This document shows, in pieces, positions 33,759 through 42,217 of a stretch of 64,000 nucleotides of DNA; the stretch's first letter is position 1; every line of letters starts with the position of its first letter. Source of the stretch: an uncultured Acetatifactor sp. Lineage in GTDB: Bacteria > Bacillota > Clostridia > Lachnospirales > Lachnospiraceae. The notes beneath the pieces were generated by a model. It had not been told where the DNA came from, did not search any database, and was given only the letters and a program-made list of their open reading frames with translations. The position numbers and the translations under genes are program-made. Where the stretch lies: the NCBI GenBank assembly GCA_910584435.1, contig CAJUAP010000004.1, forward strand, positions 39,866 through 103,865, in the 5' to 3' direction.

Positions 33759-34596
33759 AAAGGTATTCTCCTTGATATACAACATGAGAAGGTCCGGTCA
33801 TATGAACCACACCCTCTTCGTCCCACTCCACATCCAAATCTCCGCCGATCTGCCTGACGACTGCTTTCCTTCCGCACAGACCCAGCAGGTTTCCAACCAC
33901 CACCGCAGAACAGCATCCCGTCCCACAGCCTATGGTTTCTCCGGTTCCACGCTCCCATTCGCGGATAAAAATATGCTCCTTGTCAATAATTTGTGCAAAA
34001 GTAACATTGGTACGCCTGGGGAAACATTCCAGATGCTCCGTCAGATTCCCGTACTTCGCCACATCCAGGGCGGACACATCCTCCGCAAGCAATACCGTGT
34101 GCGGATTTCCCCAGGAAAGAGAAGAAGCCCGGAACACTCTGTCTCCCACCTGCAGCTGCCGGTCAATAAAGGTATCTCCTTCCGTCAACACAGGTATTTT
34201 ATCCGCCTGGAATTCCGGTTTCCCGATGTTCGCACGGATATTAACCACTTCCCCTTCTCTGACATCCAGCTGCAGGTGCTTTATGCCTCCTAAGGTTTCA
34301 ATTGTCAGCTGTTCCTTTTGGGTAAGGTGATGAAAATAAACAAATTTGGCCGTACTGCGCACAGCATTTCCGCACATTTCCGCCTCGGTACCGTCAGGAT
34401 TAAAAATTCTCATTTTAAAATCACAGATATCCGATGGACAGATCAGCACCAAACCGTCCGAGCCAATGCCAAAGTGCCGGTCTGCAATCTTTACCGCCAG
34501 CTTTTCCGGCGCCGGTATCTCCTGATGAATGGCATCCATGTATACGTAGTCATTGCCGTATGCCTGCATTTTCGTGAATTTTAATCTGTATATCAT
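33733..34596 (-). CDS. dapF: Diaminopimelate epimerase
   Basis: A 287-residue DapF that converts LL- to meso-diaminopimelate. The two catalytic cysteines are visible in AEMCGNAVR and GCGTGCCSAV, and both halves have the pseudo-symmetric fold, including FTKMQAYGNDYVYMD at the start. Several neighbours concern wall precursors: murE follows with a 26-base overlap. The ATG is preceded by AAGG seven bases away and by a stronger AGGAGG about 19 bases away. Full length and intact. Confidence 0.95.
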   Translation of the reverse strand: MIYRLKFTKMQAYGNDYVYMDAIHQEIPAPEKLAVKIADRHFGIGSDGLVLICPSDICDFKMRIFNPDGTEAEMCGNAVRSTAKFVYFHHLTQKEQLTIETLGGIKHLQLDVREGEVVNIRANIGKPEFQADKIPVLTEGDTFIDRQLQVGDRVFRASSLSWGNPHTVLLAEDVSALDVAKYGNLTEHLECFPRRTNVTFAQIIDKEHIFIREWERGTGETIGCGTGCCSAVVVGNLLGLCGRKAVVRQIGGDLDVEWDEEGVVHMTGPSHVVYQGEYLYEVEGITC

Positions 34597-34776
34597 AGCA
34601 AACCTTACTTTGCCTCCTGTCTATCATTCCGTCCATTTCATCTTTCCCATCTATTCTATCTATTCCATCTTTTCCTGATACATACCAATCCAGCCGCCCG
34701 GCTCCCATGCAGCGGACTGCATCACCTTGCATGAAAAATCCGTGTGTTTTCTGTATGCCTGTCCTTTGGCACACCG

Positions 34777-35907
34777 TCACCCCATAGCCTGTTCTAAATC
34801 CGCAATGATATCCTCCGGGTCTTCGATTCCGATGGAGATACGCACAAAGCGTTCGTTGATGCCAAGCGCTTCCCGTACCTTCGGAGGTGTGGATTCATGG
34901 GTCTGGGTAAGGGGAAAGGTGATCAGCGTTTCCGTACCGCCAAGGCTTTCTGCAAACAGTATCATCTTGACATCCGACAATAAATGTCTGACCGTCTCTT
35001 CGCTGTCCGTTTCAAATGAAATCATTCCGCCGATGCCTGCATAATTCAGCTTTTTCACCTTCGGGTGTGTGCGCAGCCATTCCACAACCTTCTTGGCATT
35101 CTTATCATGGCGCTCCATTCTAAGCGAAAGCGTCTTCAGTCCTCGCAGAATCAGCCAGGATTCAAAAGGGGACAATCCATTGCCACGGGACTTCATCTGT
35201 AACCGGAAATGATCTGCCAATTCCTGATTCGTCACCACCACAATTCCCGCAATCACATCATTATGGCCGCATAAATACTTTGTTCCGCTATGAACCACAA
35301 TATCCGCTCCCTGTGTGATGGGCTTCTGGAAATAAGGGGTTAAAAACGTATTGTCCACCACCAGAAGAAGATGATGTCTGTGGGCAATCTCCGCCAGCGC
35401 GGAAATATCGGCAACCTTCATCATGGGGTTGGTAGGTGTCTCTACAAACAACAGCTTTGTAGAGGGGCGGATAGCGGCCTCCACCTGTTCTAAGTCGGCC
35501 ATATCCATGTAAGTAAATTCACAGTCCAGTCCGCTGAAGATATCCTGGCAGATTCGGAACGTACCTCCGTATATATCATCGGAAAGTATCACGTGATCCC
35601 CCTTCTTCAGAAGTCCAAAGACGCACATATTGGCAGCCTGTCCGCTGGAAAAGGCAAATGCTTCCGTCCCTTCTTCCAGGATTGCCATGGTACGCTCCAG
35701 TTCCTGTCTGGTAGGATTCTGAAGCCTGGAATAATTATAACCGGTGGAGACATCAAAAGTGCGATGCCTGAAGGTAGATGTCTGAAAAATCGGGAAGCTT
35801 ACGGCCCCCGTAATAGGATCACATCCCAACGCACCGTGTACTACTTTAGAATCAAAATGCAGATTCTCTTTTTTATCATAGGAATCATAGTAGCAGTCAT
35901 TAATCAT
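34777..35907 (-). CDS. Cys/Met metabolism PLP enzyme (cystathionine gamma-synthase or lyase type)
   Basis: A 376-residue member of the transsulfuration family. It has YNYSRLQNPTRQ, SSGQAANM, LLVVDNTFLTPY, VVHSGTKYLCGH with the PLP lysine, and GGTETLITFPLTQTHES near the C-terminus. The family includes cystathionine gamma-synthase, beta-lyase and gamma-lyase; sequence alone does not separate them. It is shorter than usual: the segment after VKKLNYAG goes directly to IGGMISFE, missing roughly 20 residues that normally include the substrate-proximal loop. The start has GGGAGGA upstream. Two promoter-like sequences and a hairpin element lie in the 361-base gap before it. It is a second sulfur amino acid enzyme besides metY. 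Confidence 0.85.
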   Translation of the reverse strand: MINDCYYDSYDKKENLHFDSKVVHGALGCDPITGAVSFPIFQTSTFRHRTFDVSTGYNYSRLQNPTRQELERTMAILEEGTEAFAFSSGQAANMCVFGLLKKGDHVILSDDIYGGTFRICQDIFSGLDCEFTYMDMADLEQVEAAIRPSTKLLFVETPTNPMMKVADISALAEIAHRHHLLLVVDNTFLTPYFQKPITQGADIVVHSGTKYLCGHNDVIAGIVVVTNQELADHFRLQMKSRGNGLSPFESWLILRGLKTLSLRMERHDKNAKKVVEWLRTHPKVKKLNYAGIGGMISFETDSEETVRHLLSDVKMILFAESLGGTETLITFPLTQTHESTPPKVREALGINERFVRISIGIEDPEDIIADLEQAMG

Positions 35908-35974
35908 CTTTCATCCTCCCTTTTGGTTTGAAAGTGTCTGAAGAAATTTATGTCACAAAACTTCTGTTTTATTA

Positions 35975-36004
35975 TTTATACTGACGGTCACTAAAACTTG
36001 CCAA
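35975..36004 (-). promoter_or_regulatory. Proximal promoter of the transsulfuration gene
   Basis: On the minus strand TTGGCA (35999-36004), an 18-base spacer and TATAAA (35975-35980). Leader about 60 bases. Confidence 0.6.
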
Positions 36005-36012
36005 ATAACCCG

Positions 36013-36131
36013 ACTCACGAGCAAAAGACGCCAAGGCCACCGCGGCAAATTTCATCGCTCGTGAGTATACTGCAGACCATCAGGATTTACAGTGATGCCT
36101 CTGGAAAAGTACCTGGCTGACGGTCTGCAGT
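36013..36131. repeat. Two tandem perfect hairpins upstream of the transsulfuration gene
   Basis: Hairpin 1: ACTGCAGACCGTCAG (minus strand of 36117-36131) with CTGATGGTCTGCAGT (36069-36083), 15 pairs with one G-T. Hairpin 2: ACTCACGAGC (36057-36066 on the minus strand) with GCTCGTGAGT (36013-36022), ten pairs. The sequence GACCGTCAG recurs at 35981-35989 and could pair alternatively with the arm of hairpin 1. A riboswitch-like leader or a REP-type repeat are both possible. Confidence 0.7.
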
Positions 36132-36186
36132 CAGGTTGTACTGCAGATTTAACCAGTGTGCAGTATATATTACATTCTTGCAGTTT

Positions 36187-36215
36187 ATTCTACTCTGAAA
36201 CAGAACGGCTGTCAA
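36187..36215 (-). promoter_or_regulatory. Distal consensus promoter of the transsulfuration gene
   Basis: On the minus strand a near-ideal sigma-A promoter: TTGACA (36210-36215), 17 bases, TAGAAT (36187-36192). It would give a leader of about 270 bases through the two hairpins. Confidence 0.7.
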
Positions 36216-36268
36216 CCCTTTCACAGGATTTGTTATTGTTCACTATATCCAGCCTTATTCTTGTTATC

Positions 36269-36976
36269 TCAACTGGAATAGTTTTCAAGGAAACTATATA
36301 ATTTCTCTTCATTCTCAATCCACATCATTTCTATAATCTGCTTCTGCAGCTGTTCCGGCAGGGAATCCAACTGAATATGGGTCTCTATATACACCGTCTC
36401 CTTATCTTCAAGGTAGACTATGACCTCATTGTTATAAACCGCAAGGTAAAAGCTTGCGCTGGGCTGAACAAATCTGTAATTTTTACGTACCACCACACGC
36501 TCTCTGGAAAAGGAGACCACTTCCAGACTGACAAACCCTCTCTCCTGCTCGGATAATGGCGGCGCATTTTCATAGTTTTCCATTGCCTGGAGGAACTGCT
36601 CCCTGTCCATTCCTATATACCTGTCCGGCAGACGTGTGGAAGTTTCCACCACAGTGTGGTTCAAAATGTCCGCTTCCTCCAATACATAATTTGTATCCAC
36701 ACAGAGCGTTGTTGACGTAACTGCCGCTTCCTGCGCATCCTCAGCCCCATCCGCCGTCTCATAATCAAAGAAATCATCCGTTACCTGCACGGGTTCCATA
36801 AGCTCTTGTTCCGCAGAATTATCATTCCCGGACTCATAATTTATGTTCTCAGGAAACTGCTCACCCGGATAAAAAAAGTGAGAAGCCTTCACACCTGTAT
36901 AGAAGCCGATCCCAAGCATAAACAAGGGGTATATTAAACATAAGCTGATACCTTTTAGTATTTTCATATTAACCAT
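36269..36976 (-). CDS. Membrane-anchored protein with possible BofC-like C-terminal domain
   Basis: A protein of about 235 residues: a short basic start, one membrane helix (ISLCLIYPLFMLGIGFYTGV), an acidic linker and an extracytoplasmic domain. The last 120 residues (VLEEADILNHTVVETS, DRYIGMDREQFLQAMENY, VEVVSFSRERVVVRKNY-type strands, then FYLAVYNNEVIVYL and HIQLDSLPEQL) recall the layout of BofC, which controls sigma-K activation between forespore membranes. That link is inference from pattern, not strong identity. The start is either 36976 or 36967; AGGAGAGG precedes both. It probably stood downstream of the flippase gene before the small element inserted between them. Confidence 0.55.
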   Translation of the reverse strand: MVNMKILKGISLCLIYPLFMLGIGFYTGVKASHFFYPGEQFPENINYESGNDNSAEQELMEPVQVTDDFFDYETADGAEDAQEAAVTSTTLCVDTNYVLEEADILNHTVVETSTRLPDRYIGMDREQFLQAMENYENAPPLSEQERGFVSLEVVSFSRERVVVRKNYRFVQPSASFYLAVYNNEVIVYLEDKETVYIETHIQLDSLPEQLQKQIIEMMWIENEEKLYSFLENYSS

Positions 36977-37051
36977 GCCTCTCCTATCATCAACACACTC
37001 AGGCACTAATCAGTATCAGCTTTTTTTACTTATTTATTCAAAAACAATCCA

Positions 37052-37059
37052 TTATTTTA
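37052..37059. repeat. Left target duplication TTATTTTA
   Basis: Eight bases identical to 37707-37714, directly abutting the left inverted repeat. Confidence 0.75.
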
Positions 37060-37167
37060 CTCCCTTTTCGGAACAGTGTTCCCAATGTATTGAATTAATA
37101 AAATTATGTATATTTTTACATATGATTACAGAATTTATATCCTTTCAACAACACCCCAGATTGAAAT

Positions 37168-37575
37168 TCAGCAAATATAGGAATAAATCAAGTTCCAGCT
37201 ATCACTCCACAAGCAATCAATAAAGTGTCCAAACATAAATTCCGGATTTGACAAACAGCATCCAATTGAATTATCGTTTGTGTCAAAGACAAAACTATCA
37301 ACGATTAACTGCTGGCACATTTCATCGGAAGATGCAATGAGATTTTGATCAACACCATAAAAGCCATAAAACTCTGGCTTAAATGCATTCTGTATCAATA
37401 TATCTATATTTTGGGACATATACTTTAACTTTTCCCAATATATTTGAATGCTTATATTACTTATGATTTTGTTTTCTTTTATCCATATATAATAACCACA
37501 TGGTTTACAAAAAGGAGAAATGAATCTTTGGTTATCTCCTATGATATCATTTACCATATAGGCATTCATATCCAT
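37168..37575 (-). CDS. Cargo protein of unknown function (135 aa) in the small element
   Basis: A 135-residue protein of no recognised family, rich in Asn, Ile, Phe, Tyr and Cys, as expected of AT-rich DNA. It has no signal peptide. It starts MDMNAYMVNDIIGDNQRF, carries FCKPCGYYIWIKENK and ends CLWSDSWNLIYSYIC. The mix of aromatic patches and a small size resembles immunity proteins, but that is only a guess. The nearest ribosome-like site (GGAGG) is about 20 bases before the ATG, further than normal, so expression or the exact start is uncertain. A promoter-like sequence reaches from the right inverted repeat. It occupies most of the element. Confidence 0.5.
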   Translation of the reverse strand: MDMNAYMVNDIIGDNQRFISPFCKPCGYYIWIKENKIISNISIQIYWEKLKYMSQNIDILIQNAFKPEFYGFYGVDQNLIASSDEMCQQLIVDSFVFDTNDNSIGCCLSNPEFMFGHFIDCLWSDSWNLIYSYIC

Positions 37576-37663
37576 AGTTACTATCGTTCTACACCTCCGA
37601 CGTGATGCTATAGATTTATGCTATCGAACTGCAAAATTTTTATTTACCACATGCAATGTATAT

Positions 37664-37692
37664 TTATAAGCTATTTTTTAATGAGTACACAA
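37664..37692 (-). promoter_or_regulatory. Promoter-like sequence inside the element, reading into its cargo gene
   Basis: On the minus strand TTGTGT (37687-37692), 17 bases, TTATAA (37664-37669). The -35 lies just inside the right terminal inverted repeat. Confidence 0.4.
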
Positions 37693-37706
37693 TTCCGAAA
37701 AGGGAG

Positions 37707-37714
37707 TTATTTTA
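37707..37714. repeat. Right target duplication TTATTTTA
   Basis: Second copy of the eight-base duplication, directly abutting the right inverted repeat. Removing the element and one copy rejoins ...ATCCA-TTATTTTA-TACCGG... Confidence 0.75.
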
Positions 37715-37744
37715 TACCGGCGGCAGATGTTATCGCCTGTGAAA

Positions 37745-39346
37745 TTAATACACATGCAGCATTTCCCCAATTGTACCAAGCAGACGCCCGCCCAGGATCA
37801 CATCCAATTCCTGTTCTTTAAAATTTCTAAGCACCAGCAGGATAACCCAGTATACAATACCTGCAATCCCACATGCAAGGAATATAATCAGCAAAGCATT
37901 CAGATGCGGCGACAACAGCCTTACCAGCAGCGCACCTGTCAGTCCGGCCGCACTTCCGGCCCCCAATGGCACAAGCAGAACATTCAGCCAATCCATCCGT
38001 GTCCGCATTTGCGCATAAGACAGCATTCCCAGCAGCACACATAATACAAACATACTTATCATCCCCCCGTATACCAGGGACATAATGCCTGCTTTCCCAA
38101 CCGTTGACAGAATCAAAGCCATAATGATGAAGACCACATCAGCAATCCCCGCTGTGCCAAGAAGCAGAACCTTCTTACCACCGGTCTGAAGAATCCGGCC
38201 AAAATACAATGCAAGCGACAAAAATGCAATCACCGATGAGCCTTCCAACAGCATCTTCCACAGCAAATCCGCATTTTCCGGACACAAAAGTTCTCCAAAC
38301 GGTCTGCCCATAACGGCTGCCATGACTGACGCGAAAATCCCATGTACCACGCCGATATGTACGCCGCTCTGAAAAACCATTTTGACATGCTTATGCTCTT
38401 CCCTTCTGACACCAGCATAAATTCTGGCAATCACCGGCAGAGTAATAAAGGACAGCAACGCAATCACAATACCGCAGAGCACCAGATATTTCCCCACAAA
38501 TACGCCATATTCCAAAATGCCTGTCTCTTCCGAAACCGATGTATCAATGAATAAAATCCCCAATAGTACCGGCAATACTCCCAGGATTCCCATAACACCC
38601 TCCGGCCATCTGCCAAGAACCAGAGTGCGGATGCAGTCAAATATTCCGGCAACGGAAAATGGCGCATCCTGTTTGCTTTTTTTGTCCGATCTGCACATTC
38701 CCCTGTATATTACTACAAGGAACAGAATAATCAATATCTCCGCCAGATTCACTGCAATGGCAAATCCCACACCGCCATACATAGCGGTAAAATTACTCTG
38801 CATCAGCAGGGTACTGACCTTTTCTCCATATCCGGACAGTATCTGTGAGAATAGAATCCCGAATCCAAGGATGAGAATTCGGCGCAGGACATCCGAAACC
38901 ATTGTGGGAAACTCCGATCCCTCTCCCTGAAAATATCCCAGCAGCACCGAAGAAACCGACCTTAACAGTACCATCGGCGAAAGGACCTTGATAAGCAATG
39001 TACTGTATTGGACTTTAAAGATCCCTCCGGCAATGGTTTCCGCAAGCAGAAATAAAAGGAGACTGCCCGCTGCCCCCGCAATCAGCTGAAAAATCAAAAC
39101 GCTTCTGCGCATTTGTGCCGCATTTTTTTGCTGCCCCTTATTCCTCCTGCCGCGGAGCTGCTTTCCCAGAGTATCAGATATGTTTCTTCCTGCCACACTC
39201 CACATCAGACCATAGACTTCCATTGCCACTATCACATAAGTGACGCCATTATCTCCAATCAGCCGACCAAGCAGCAGTACCGTAATCAATGCCAGTATAT
39301 TGGAAAGCTCTCTCACCTGCCGCATTTTTATCTCTGCACGATTCAT
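37745..39346 (-). CDS. Polytopic flippase (MOP superfamily, polysaccharide-export or SpoVB-like)
   Basis: A 533-residue protein with about 14 hydrophobic segments and the shape of the MOP-superfamily exporters (Wzx, MurJ, SpoVB). It starts VRELSNILALITVLLLGRLIGDNGVTYV and has short conserved blocks such as VAMEVYGLMWSVAGRNISD and QLRGRRNKGQQK in the first loop. It would move a lipid-linked saccharide across the membrane; the cargo is unknown. The start has GAGGGA upstream. It is separated from ybeY by 13 bases. No glycosyltransferases are adjacent, so the wall or spore-envelope role is inferred. Confidence 0.75.
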   Translation of the reverse strand: MNRAEIKMRQVRELSNILALITVLLLGRLIGDNGVTYVIVAMEVYGLMWSVAGRNISDTLGKQLRGRRNKGQQKNAAQMRRSVLIFQLIAGAAGSLLLFLLAETIAGGIFKVQYSTLLIKVLSPMVLLRSVSSVLLGYFQGEGSEFPTMVSDVLRRILILGFGILFSQILSGYGEKVSTLLMQSNFTAMYGGVGFAIAVNLAEILIILFLVVIYRGMCRSDKKSKQDAPFSVAGIFDCIRTLVLGRWPEGVMGILGVLPVLLGILFIDTSVSEETGILEYGVFVGKYLVLCGIVIALLSFITLPVIARIYAGVRREEHKHVKMVFQSGVHIGVVHGIFASVMAAVMGRPFGELLCPENADLLWKMLLEGSSVIAFLSLALYFGRILQTGGKKVLLLGTAGIADVVFIIMALILSTVGKAGIMSLVYGGMISMFVLCVLLGMLSYAQMRTRMDWLNVLLVPLGAGSAAGLTGALLVRLLSPHLNALLIIFLACGIAGIVYWVILLVLRNFKEQELDVILGGRLLGTIGEMLHVY

Positions 39347-39359
39347 TCGTATCCCTCAA

Positions 39360-39860
39360 TTAATCTCTTGTAATATCCAACCTGCGCAATATTTCTTCCT
39401 GCTTCTGTTCCATCACTCTGCCTTCTGCTTCCTCCATGTGGTCATATCCACATAAATGAAGCATACTATGTGCCACCAGAAATGCGAATTCTCTCCGGAT
39501 ACTGTGTCCGTAACTCCGGGCTTGTTCCATCACTTTATCCGCAGATATCATAATATCTCCCAGAAGCAGTTCTCCCGTATCAGGATCAAAATAATCCGCC
39601 TCTTCGTTCTCATCAACAGCGAAGACGCCTTCCCTGGAAAATTCCAGATTCGGAAATGACAATACATCCGTTTCCCTGTCAATCCCCCGGAATTCCCTGT
39701 TCAGTTCACGGATCCCCTCCCGGTTCGTCACAACCACATTTACCACAGCTTCATAAGGGCAGCCTTCCTCTTCCAGAACCGCTTCACCTACCAGCCTTAC
39801 AACTTCCTCCAAAGGAAACGGGAATACACAATCCGTCTCATTTTCCACACTAAAAGTCAT
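39360..39860 (-). CDS. ybeY: Endoribonuclease YbeY
   Basis: A 166-residue YbeY, a zinc-dependent single-strand endoribonuclease for 16S rRNA 3' maturation and ribosome quality control. The three-His zinc site is complete in AHSMLHLCGYDH (H-x3-H-x5-H). The conserved DRETDVLSFP lies before it. The ATG has AGAAGGGTG upstream. It follows phoH, as in most bacteria, and precedes the flippase gene. Confidence 0.95.
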   Translation of the reverse strand: MTFSVENETDCVFPFPLEEVVRLVGEAVLEEEGCPYEAVVNVVVTNREGIRELNREFRGIDRETDVLSFPNLEFSREGVFAVDENEEADYFDPDTGELLLGDIMISADKVMEQARSYGHSIRREFAFLVAHSMLHLCGYDHMEEAEGRVMEQKQEEILRRLDITRD

Positions 39861-39931
39861 ATCGAGTCACCCTTCTCTATTTACTCTTTTTATGCATTCT
39901 TTTTTCATTCCACCCTTACTTTTCATCCTTT

Positions 39932-40969
39932 CTATTTATATTTATTCTTTCTGCTCTTATAGCTATGCTTGTCCGTCTCACGGTTTCTGTTCATGCTCCT
40001 GTCAGCATAGCGGTTTTTGTCCTCATATTCTTCATAAGCCTTCACAATCCTCTGTACCAGCGGATGACGCACCACATCTTTACTGGTCAGATGACAGAAA
40101 GCAATATCCTCAATCCCCTGCAGGACACGGCCCGCCACATCCAGACCGGACTTCGCATCCGCAGGAAGATCCTTCTGAGAACTGTCCCCTGTTACCACAA
40201 CTTTAGAGCCAAAGCCGATACGCGTCAAAAACATTTTCATCTGCGCCGGTGTGGTATTCTGCGCCTCATCCAAAATAATATAAGCGTTATCCAGGGTACG
40301 TCCTCTCATATAGGCAAGCGGCGCCACCTCAATCAATCCGTTCTCCATATTCTTGACACAGCTCTCCGCGCCCATTATCTGATACAGAGCATCATACAGC
40401 GGACGCAGATAAGGATCCACTTTGCTCTGCAGGTCGCCGGGTAAAAAACCAAGCTTTTCCCCTGCCTCAATGGCAGGTCTGGTCAAAATGATCCTTCCCA
40501 CTTCATCATTTTTAAAAGCAGTAATCGCCATTGCCATCGCCAGGTAAGTCTTACCCGTTCCGGCAGGACCTGACCCGAACACAATCATATTGTTCCGGAT
40601 GGCATCCACATAAGCCTTCTGTCCCAGCGTCTTAGGTTTTACCGGTTTGCCGTTTATGGTATGGCAGATACAATCGGTATCTATTTCCGTCAATACATTT
40701 TCCTGTTCTTCCATTTCCATTGTAATCGCGTAATCCACGCTTTGCTCCTCAATTTCATTTCCTCTCCCGGAGAGGATGGTAAGCTGCCGCAGAACTCCTT
40801 CTGCTTTTCTTACCCCGTCTTCTTCTCCCGTAATGGTAATGCCTCCGTTGCGATCTACCACCACCACCCCGAAATCTCTTTCCAGCTTTTTCACATAGGC
40901 ATCCCGCATACCAAATATTTTCCGCATATCCTCTGCCGGCATATCCATTCTCAATGAAAAATCACTCAT
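39932..40969 (-). CDS. phoH: PhoH family ATPase
   Basis: A 345-residue PhoH protein: an N-terminal KH-type region, then the ATPase core with Walker A FGSGPAGTGKTYLAMAMA, LTRPAIEAGEKLGFLPGD, IILDEAQNTTPAQMKMFLTR (Walker B) and VVTGDSSQKDLP. A basic tail ends the protein. PhoH is linked to RNA metabolism together with YbeY. The start is ATG at 40969, with GGAGAAG nine bases upstream; the longer frame would begin with TTG. It overlaps yqfD by eight bases. Confidence 0.93.
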   Translation of the reverse strand: MSDFSLRMDMPAEDMRKIFGMRDAYVKKLERDFGVVVVDRNGGITITGEEDGVRKAEGVLRQLTILSGRGNEIEEQSVDYAITMEMEEQENVLTEIDTDCICHTINGKPVKPKTLGQKAYVDAIRNNMIVFGSGPAGTGKTYLAMAMAITAFKNDEVGRIILTRPAIEAGEKLGFLPGDLQSKVDPYLRPLYDALYQIMGAESCVKNMENGLIEVAPLAYMRGRTLDNAYIILDEAQNTTPAQMKMFLTRIGFGSKVVVTGDSSQKDLPADAKSGLDVAGRVLQGIEDIAFCHLTSKDVVRHPLVQRIVKAYEEYEDKNRYADRSMNRNRETDKHSYKSRKNKYK

Positions 40970-42203
40970 CTCTATTTTCTTCTCCAATATTATCCTCAGG
41001 CGCCTCTTCCGGCCTCTCGGTTTCGGCGCTGATACCTATGGGTTCCCTTACCAGGAGTTCTCCGCTCACCACCCACTCTGCATCACTCTTCTCTATTTTA
41101 ACATTTTTTTCAATAATTTGTACCCCTTTTTCCTCTAAACTTGCAATAAAATCCATTAATTTTTGATTAAGAATCTCTTTTGCTTCTTCCAGAGTGTACC
41201 GATATTCCACATTCTGATACTCCCTGTGGGTAATTTCTCCCCAGAATACAGGAATGGAAAGTTTTTCCAGCGCAACGGGCCTGGTCTCCCGTATCAGGCT
41301 GTCATACACCTGGAAAGGCCTCTCCTGCGGCAGTTGATAGGCTTCCTCCCCCAGCTTCAGATAAAAGCTTTTCTCTTCCCTGCCCGTATATTCCTTTTCT
41401 ATGTGATCAAAAGGCAGACTCAGCGTAACATTCGTAATATGCTCCAGAATAATATCGGCATCCGCATTCACATAATGATATTCCCTCACTGTGGCATCTT
41501 CATTGTAAATAGGTACTCTGCCCTCTACCAGAAGAGTCCCTTGTTCCACCGTATCGCCGATTGCCACTTTGGGCACACCGCTGCGGACTATCATTGAGAC
41601 AATCGTTCCGTCATATTCCGATATTAAATCCGCCCCTTCCTCTGTCTCAGGCTGTTCAACGATAATGGGCGCATCATTCTCCTTAATATCTATCTGCAGC
41701 TTCGTTCCTCTGATTTTCGCAGAAGCCCAGGTAATCTGCGGGAAATACCTGCGGATTTCCTTCTCCAGCGCTTCAATATCCAAGTCCTCCTTGCGCATTC
41801 CCACACGGACTTCTTGCTCCCTCAGAAAACCCTCAAACACATCTTCCGTAATCTGATAATTCCCCTCAAGTTCTATATCCCATATGTAAAAGGAAGAAAA
41901 AATCCAAAAGGCAATGGTCAGAAACAGCCCTGCCAAAAATACCTTCCGTTTCAGCATTTCAGGCAGAAAAAAAGGAAGCCCATACCGTTCCAATACAGCT
42001 ACCCTTGTCCCCGTCTTCTTCACTATCGGCTGAAGCTCCCAAAATCCTCTCAGATTAATACACATAAAATATACATCGCCCTCACGGACAATATCCCACA
42101 ACAGTATTCCCCTGTTGCTGCACAGATTCATAAAACGCTCCGGAGAAAAACCGCTCACACGGATACGCAGATACCCTCTCATATATTTCAACAATTCAAT
42201 CAT
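40962..42203 (-). CDS. yqfD: Sporulation protein YqfD
   Basis: A 413-residue YqfD-family protein. One membrane helix (VFLAGLFLTIAFWIFSSFYIWDI) is preceded by an about 90-residue cytoplasmic part and followed by a large extracytoplasmic region with a FtsQ/POTRA-like start (ELEGNYQITEDVF) and later LISEYDGTIVSMIVRSGVP, a typical segment. YqfD is needed for sporulation in Bacilli. The ATG at 42203 has AGGAG seven bases upstream; a longer TTG-start frame is less likely. It follows yqfC by 14 bases and overlaps phoH by 8. Confidence 0.9.
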   Translation of the reverse strand: MIELLKYMRGYLRIRVSGFSPERFMNLCSNRGILLWDIVREGDVYFMCINLRGFWELQPIVKKTGTRVAVLERYGLPFFLPEMLKRKVFLAGLFLTIAFWIFSSFYIWDIELEGNYQITEDVFEGFLREQEVRVGMRKEDLDIEALEKEIRRYFPQITWASAKIRGTKLQIDIKENDAPIIVEQPETEEGADLISEYDGTIVSMIVRSGVPKVAIGDTVEQGTLLVEGRVPIYNEDATVREYHYVNADADIILEHITNVTLSLPFDHIEKEYTGREEKSFYLKLGEEAYQLPQERPFQVYDSLIRETRPVALEKLSIPVFWGEITHREYQNVEYRYTLEEAKEILNQKLMDFIASLEEKGVQIIEKNVKIEKSDAEWVVSGELLVREPIGISAETERPEEAPEDNIGEENRDE

Positions 42204-42217
42204 GGCCCGGCTCCTGG

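Larger units (their letters stand above)
37060..37706. mobile_element. 647-bp element with 14-bp terminal inverted repeats and 8-bp target duplication
   Basis: The ends are CTCCCTTTTCGGAA (37060-37073) and its exact complement TTCCGAAAAGGGAG (37693-37706). Beyond that the match continues imperfectly for about 14 bases (a shared GTGT). Both ends are flanked by TTATTTTA (37052-37059 and 37707-37714), the mark of a transposition event. The interior is AT-richer than its surroundings, holds one open frame of 135 codons and has no transposase. It is therefore a non-autonomous element that must be moved by an enzyme encoded elsewhere. The length, inverted repeats and 8-bp duplication resemble several IS families, but none is recognised from the end sequence. 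It lies between the flippase and BofC-like genes. Confidence 0.8.

Noticed and set aside
36023..36060. Plus-strand GGCCACCGCGG, somewhat like a T-box core
   Set aside because: It lacks the rest of a T-box and has no gene downstream on that strand.
36092..36301. Plus-strand 69-codon frame with a hydrophobic end
   Set aside because: It runs through the hairpin element and into the BofC-like gene on the other strand, and has no ribosome site.
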